Below are positions 6,564 through 9,319 of a DNA stretch of 9,319 bases, piece after piece. Source of the DNA: an uncultured Lachnospiraceae bacterium (GTDB lineage Bacteria; Bacillota; Clostridia; Lachnospirales; Lachnospiraceae). The position numbers were made by a program, and so were the translations under genes. Within the stretch, counting starts at the first letter, position 1. Each line of letters starts with the position of its first letter. The stretch spans positions 1 through 9,319 of the forward strand of contig CALDIE010000087.1 in the NCBI GenBank assembly GCA_937901625.1. Direction: 5' to 3'. The notes under the pieces are model-generated. The model made no database searches, was not told the origin of the DNA, and was given only the letters and a program-made list of their open reading frames with translations.

Positions 6564-7829
6564 ATGAGTTATTATTTAGCGATAATAATACTGGTTTGGT
6601 TCTCTCTTTTTGTTCTTGGCATCCTCGTTTCGGAAAACGGCCGTATTTCGACAGTAGAAAAGAAATACTTATACAGAACACTTGTAATAGTCGGGGTTTC
6701 CGCCTGGGCAGAGTGGGCGGGGCTGTTTTTGAGCGGGAAAACCGATTATCCGGTCTGGATGCTTAAGACGGTAAAATGTTTGGATTATTGTCTTACGCCC
6801 ATGGCAGCCGATGGATTGACCATATCTTTTAAGGATAAAAGTATATACAGGAAAATGATCCGTGTGCTGTTAGGCGTAAATGTGGTGATTCAGATCGTAT
6901 TTGCCTTTACCGGCGGCATGATCGTGATCGATGAACAGAACCGCTATTCCAATGGACCGTTATACGGTATCTATGTTTCTTTTTATATCCTGTTGATGGT
7001 ATTGATCACGATAGAAATGATCATTTACGGTAAAAGATTCCGACGTCAGAACCGGGCATCGCTGTACGCGACGATCCTGTTGGTATTAACCGGAATTATC
7101 TTTCAGGAGGTATATAAAAGCGAGGTCAGAACGGCTTATCTGGCGTTGGCGCTTGGAATGGTGATGCTTTATATTCACAACAGTGAATTTGGAAGTATTG
7201 CTGCGGACGATATGTTGAAAGAGCAGCAGCTCCGGATCATGTTAAGTCAGATCCAGCCGCATTTTCTTCATAATTCTCTGGCAACGATCAAGGAGTTGTG
7301 TGAGACGGATCCACAGGCAGCCGCGGATGCGATCGGAAAGTTTTCCCTGTACCTGAGAAACAATATGAAGGGCATGGAAAAGATCGATAGGATTCCTTTT
7401 GAAAAGGAATTGGAACATACGAAGACCTATCTGGAGTTAGAGCAGCTGCGCTTCGGATCTGAACTGGAGATTACCTATGATATCAAATGTACGGATTTTT
7501 CGCTCCCGGCACTTACGCTTCAACCGATCGCGGAGAATGCGGTCCGACACGGTGCGAGGGGGAAACTTCCCCCGGTCGGAAAAGTCTGTATTGCCACGCA
7601 GGACTGCCGGGATCATTATGAGATCCGGGTATCCGATAACGGACCGGGTTTTTCCAAGGACGATGCAGGTTATTCGAAAGAGGGAGATCACATAGGAGTG
7701 GCGAATGTGAGAGAGAGACTTAAGTCTGTGTGCGGAGGAGACCTTAAGATAGAAACAAGTCCGGAGACCGGAGCGGTTGTAACCTTATGGATTCCGAAAG
7801 ATCAATTTTTTGATCCAAAAAAGCATTGA
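6564..7829 (+). CDS. LytS/YesM-type sensor histidine kinase, seven membrane spans
   Basis: Of 421 residues, the first roughly 208 are strongly hydrophobic and form about seven membrane spans with short loops; no recognisable ligand-binding domain is seen. The His_kinase domain follows with the phosphoacceptor motif QPHFLHN (231-237, His233 probable). The family usually reads Q-I-N-P-H-F; here it is Q-I-Q-P-H-F. The HATPase domain has the N-box E-N-A-V-R-H-G (324-330), the G1 box D-N-G-P-G-F (358-363) and a final G-V-A-N-V-R-E-R-L. All catalytic boxes are intact. An AAGGAGGGAG ribosome binding site precedes the ATG. No LytTR- or AraC-type response regulator is beside it. The 60-base gap after the peptidase has no terminator, so the two are probably co-transcribed. 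The stop codon lies inside the rpmF promoter. Confidence 0.9.
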   Translation: MSYYLAIIILVWFSLFVLGILVSENGRISTVEKKYLYRTLVIVGVSAWAEWAGLFLSGKTDYPVWMLKTVKCLDYCLTPMAADGLTISFKDKSIYRKMIRVLLGVNVVIQIVFAFTGGMIVIDEQNRYSNGPLYGIYVSFYILLMVLITIEMIIYGKRFRRQNRASLYATILLVLTGIIFQEVYKSEVRTAYLALALGMVMLYIHNSEFGSIAADDMLKEQQLRIMLSQIQPHFLHNSLATIKELCETDPQAAADAIGKFSLYLRNNMKGMEKIDRIPFEKELEHTKTYLELEQLRFGSELEITYDIKCTDFSLPALTLQPIAENAVRHGARGKLPPVGKVCIATQDCRDHYEIRVSDNGPGFSKDDAGYSKEGDHIGVANVRERLKSVCGGDLKIETSPETGAVVTLWIPKDQFFDPKKH

Positions 7830-7853
7830 CAAAGCGAAAGCAGATGATATAAT
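7826..7853 (+). promoter_or_regulatory. Consensus sigma-A promoter for rpmF
   Basis: TTGACA (7826-7831) and TATAAT (7848-7853), both perfect, are separated by 16 bases. Transcription should start near 7860, giving a leader of about 60 bases before rpmF. The TGA stop of the kinase gene is formed by bases 7827-7829 of the -35 box. Confidence 0.85.
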
Positions 7854-7922
7854 GACAAGAGTGTGATTGCGGCAGAGTTTCAGGCTGCAGTGAGAATGTT
7901 TGCAGTTAGGAGGTGTTTTGAA

Positions 7923-8102
7923 ATGTCCATTTGTCCTAAGAATAAATCTTCCAAGGGAAGAAGAGATAAAAGACGTGCGAACTGGAAAATGTCCGCACCT
8001 ACTTTGGTAAAGTGCAGCAAATGCGGAGCGCTGATGGTTCCCCATAGAGTATGCAAGTCTTGTGGTTCTTATAATAAGAAGACGATCATCACCGCAGAGT
8101 AA
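7923..8102 (+). CDS. rpmF: 50S ribosomal protein L32
   Basis: This 59-residue protein reads MSICPKNKSSKGRRDKRR, the standard L32 start, then NWKMSAPTLVKC and a zinc ribbon with C31-x2-C34 and C44-x2-C47, so it is the zinc-binding form. The start at 7923 is chosen because AGGAGGT lies just upstream and the family begins here. The frame is open for 20 more codons upstream, but these are unrelated to L32. The gene has its own consensus promoter and an intrinsic terminator. In many bacteria a DUF177 (YceD) gene precedes rpmF; it is missing here. Confidence 0.97.
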   Translation: MSICPKNKSSKGRRDKRRANWKMSAPTLVKCSKCGALMVPHRVCKSCGSYNKKTIITAE

Positions 8103-8123
8103 TCTTTTTTATGAACGGAGAGA

Positions 8124-8150
8124 GCATCGGAGAGATCCGATGCTTTTTTT
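8124..8150 (+). terminator. Intrinsic terminator after rpmF
   Basis: An 8-bp perfect stem (GCATCGGA/TCCGATGC) with a GAGA tetraloop is followed by seven T. It lies 21 bases after the rpmF stop. Confidence 0.93.
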
Positions 8151-8181
8151 GCGAGTCCGATATTTTTTTGCGAGTCCGATA
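8144..8181 (+). repeat. Two perfect 19-bp tandem repeats after the rpmF terminator
   Basis: The unit TTTTTTTGCGAGTCCGATA occurs exactly twice (8144-8162, 8163-8181), followed by a degenerate third copy (8182-8200, TTTTTCTTGCATAATCGGA). The first copy begins with the T-run of the terminator. The repeated TCCGATA resembles the 3' arm of the terminator stem, so the array probably arose by slippage or duplication of the terminator end. Confidence 0.85.
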
Positions 8182-8187
8182 TTTTTC

Positions 8188-8216
8188 TTGCATAATCGGA
8201 TAAAGTTTCATAGAAT
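8188..8216 (+). promoter_or_regulatory. Candidate promoter for the 8287 membrane protein gene
   Basis: TTGCAT (8188-8193) and TAGAAT (8211-8216) have a 17-base spacer. The -10 box is one base from consensus; the -35 box is weak. The position between the rpmF terminator and the next gene makes a promoter here necessary. Confidence 0.5.
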
Positions 8217-8221
8217 AGGTC

Positions 8222-8248
8222 TTGGTATGTTATTGTTATACGTACCAA
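8222..8248 (+). promoter_or_regulatory. Inverted repeat in the leader of the 8287 gene
   Basis: TTGGTATGT pairs with ACGTACCAA over 9 positions, with one wobble pair, around a 9-base AT-rich loop. It lies just after the predicted -10 box and about 20 bases before the ribosome binding site, with no T-run. It may be a repressor operator or an mRNA-stabilising 5' hairpin; the choice cannot be made from sequence. Confidence 0.45.
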
Positions 8249-8286
8249 ACCAATAATTGCAGATTAATTTAGAAAGGGGTAAAAAC

Positions 8287-8727
8287 ATGAAGTCTAAGTT
8301 GGGCATTAAGATTGGATTTTTGGCATGCTTATGCTATCTGGTAGGTCAGTTTTTCGGAGTTGTTCCGCTGACGCTTCTTACCGGATATATTTTGCTGAAG
8401 GAAGAAAGCGATTTCGTTAAGATTTCCGCTATCAAGGCAATGCTGATCGTTCTCTTCGTATATGTTCTCAATGCGTTGATCGGGCTGCTTCCGGATTGCT
8501 TTACATTTATCGACTGGTTCACCAGGATCTTCGGCGCGGACACATCGTTCAACAGTCTCAAGGCAGTTGCTAAGATTGACCAGATCCTTGATTTTATCAT
8601 CTGGATCATCGGCTTCTGCAAGAAGGTTGTTATGCTTTTCCTTGCGTTCCTTGCCTGCGGCATGAAGACGATCAAGGTTCCTGTAGTGGACGGTCTGATC
8701 GAGAAGTACGTAACAAAGGAAGCGTAA
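8287..8727 (+). CDS. Small three-span membrane protein, unknown function
   Basis: This 146-residue protein has about three hydrophobic spans (roughly 8-32, 43-65 and 98-122), two Cys within the first span and a short polar C-terminus ending VDGLIEKYVTKEA. The overall layout vaguely recalls small DUF4870/Tic20-like membrane proteins, but no family is recognised. The start at 8287 is chosen because AGAAAGGGG lies 6 bases upstream; the frame is open from an ATG at 8257 that lacks a ribosome binding site. It stands as its own unit between rpmF and plsX, with a promoter candidate and hairpin before it and an intrinsic terminator after it. Confidence 0.8.
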   Translation: MKSKLGIKIGFLACLCYLVGQFFGVVPLTLLTGYILLKEESDFVKISAIKAMLIVLFVYVLNALIGLLPDCFTFIDWFTRIFGADTSFNSLKAVAKIDQILDFIIWIIGFCKKVVMLFLAFLACGMKTIKVPVVDGLIEKYVTKEA

Positions 8728-8795
8728 GAGAGGTTCCTGTACCGGAGGAGGATAAGAGGAACAGCGCCTGTCGGCACAGTAACAGACAAAATCAG

Positions 8796-8832
8796 AAAGA
8801 ACCGGGTGCAGTAAAGCGTCCGGTTCTTTTTT
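8796..8832 (+). terminator. Intrinsic terminator after the 8287 gene
   Basis: A 10-bp stem (AAAGAACCGG/CCGGTTCTTT) with a 14-base loop runs into a T-tract. It lies 68 bases after the stop codon and separates this unit from plsX. Confidence 0.9.
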
Positions 8833-8849
8833 CGTAACAGGCCATATGG

Positions 8850-8878
8850 TTGATTTTTTTGCTGTAATTTTGTATGAT
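8850..8878 (+). promoter_or_regulatory. Candidate plsX promoter
   Basis: TTGATT (8850-8855) and TATGAT (8873-8878) are spaced by 17 bases in an AT-rich region right after a terminator. The leader to plsX would be about 85 bases. No FapR-type palindrome is recognised in it, and nothing else is seen in 8880-8950. Confidence 0.55.
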
Positions 8879-8969
8879 AATAGTTGTGGTTTTTTGTCGT
8901 TTTTGTCCTTGATTTCGGGATAAGAATATTACGGGAGAATGTTTCGGCTGGAAGAAAAGGAGACTGAAA

Positions 8970-9319
8970 ATGTCTGAAATGGTTAAAGTTGCATTAGATG
9001 CCATGGGTGGTGACAACGCTCCGGCAGAAGTTGTAAAAGGTGCGGTGGAAGCCGTAAACGAAGCAGATGATATCACCGTATATCTGGTAGGAAAAGAAGA
9101 TGCGATCCGCGCGGAGCTGGAGAAATATACCTATGATGCCGCGAGGGTTGAGGTAGTCCATGCGTCGGAAGTGATCGAGACGGCGGAGCCGCCTGTCAAT
9201 GCGATCCGCAAGAAAAAACAGTCTTCGATTGTCATCGGCATGAATATGGTCAAACAAAAAGAGGCGGATGCTTTTGTATCGGCCGGCAGCTCCGGAGCCA
9301 TATTGGTCGGCGGCCAGGT
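8970..9319 (+). CDS. plsX: Phosphate acyltransferase PlsX, N-terminal part, cut by window edge
   Basis: PlsX converts acyl-ACP to acyl-phosphate for the PlsY step of phosphatidic acid synthesis and works at the membrane surface. The first 116 codons are present. They include the family start V-A-L-D-A-M-G-G-D-N-A-P, then V-Y-L-V-G, a central V-I-G-M-N-M-V-K segment and A-F-V-S-A-G-S-S-G-A. The AAAAGGAGA ribosome binding site supports the ATG at 8970; a second ATG three codons later is possible. plsX downstream of rpmF is a widely conserved order, but here a small membrane protein gene lies between them. The remaining roughly 220 residues lie outside the window. Confidence 0.95.
   Translation, partial: MSEMVKVALDAMGGDNAPAEVVKGAVEAVNEADDITVYLVGKEDAIRAELEKYTYDAARVEVVHASEVIETAEPPVNAIRKKKQSSIVIGMNMVKQKEADAFVSAGSSGAILVGGQ

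Noticed and set aside
7863..7922. Upstream extension of rpmF by 20 codons
   Set aside because: The extra residues are unlike any L32, and the AGGAGGT ribosome binding site points to 7923.
7860..7922. Structured regulatory leader of rpmF
   Set aside because: Only short 4-bp pairings such as GCAG/CTGC are visible, no better than chance.
8144..8200. CRISPR-like repeat
   Set aside because: The 19-bp units are directly adjacent without spacers and derive from a terminator T-run.
8175..8200. Second terminator formed by TCCGAT and ATCGGA
   Set aside because: The stem is only 6 bp with a 14-base loop and no T-run follows.
8257..8286. Upstream ATG for the small membrane protein gene
   Set aside because: It has no ribosome binding site, whereas the ATG at 8287 has AGAAAGGGG at good spacing.

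Overview
The window looks like a chromosome of a low- to mid-GC Firmicute, most likely a Lachnospiraceae-type gut Clostridium. The core genes (rimO, pgsA, cinA, eutD/pta, rpmF, plsX) read like that group, strong AGGAGG-type ribosome binding sites precede most genes, and an element of the Tn1549/CTn type sits at the left edge. This is a judgement from protein sequence patterns; no search was run.

Region 1 (1 to about 870, minus strand) is the end of what appears to be an integrative conjugative or mobilizable element. From the junction leftwards it carries a 66-aa ORF, an overlapping 67-aa HTH_16-like regulator, a previously uncatalogued 21-aa peptide gene with a good ribosome binding site, a roughly 240-base structured non-coding stretch, and the start of a DUF6870-like protein cut by the window edge. 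This block abuts the last third or less of rimO (about 868-1218), whose radical-SAM part is absent here. The element therefore either interrupts rimO or marks a rearrangement or assembly junction.

Region 2 (1269-4168, plus strand) is a tight gene run: pgsA (phosphatidylglycerophosphate synthase), cinA overlapping it by four bases, and phosphate acetyltransferase (eutD/pta). No terminators are visible between them.

Region 3 (4203-7829) is the unusual part. It holds a 766-residue secreted, membrane-anchored M3-family zinc peptidase with a long acidic linker, a single C-terminal membrane span and a Gln-rich cytoplasmic tail. Sixty bases later comes a seven-span LytS/YesM-type histidine kinase with no response regulator in view. 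This pair sits where many Clostridia carry ackA and the DUF177 gene, between pta and rpmF.

Region 4 (7826-9319) starts with a consensus sigma-A promoter whose -35 box contains the kinase stop codon. It drives rpmF (L32), which ends in a strong terminator followed by a 19-bp tandem repeat. A small three-span membrane protein with its own promoter, an RNA-hairpin candidate in its leader and a terminator comes next. The last gene is plsX, with a plausible promoter, truncated by the window end.

Functionally the window mixes phospholipid synthesis (pgsA, plsX), acetate/acetyl-CoA metabolism (pta), translation (rimO remnant, rpmF) and a candidate envelope sensing/proteolysis module (M3 peptidase plus kinase).
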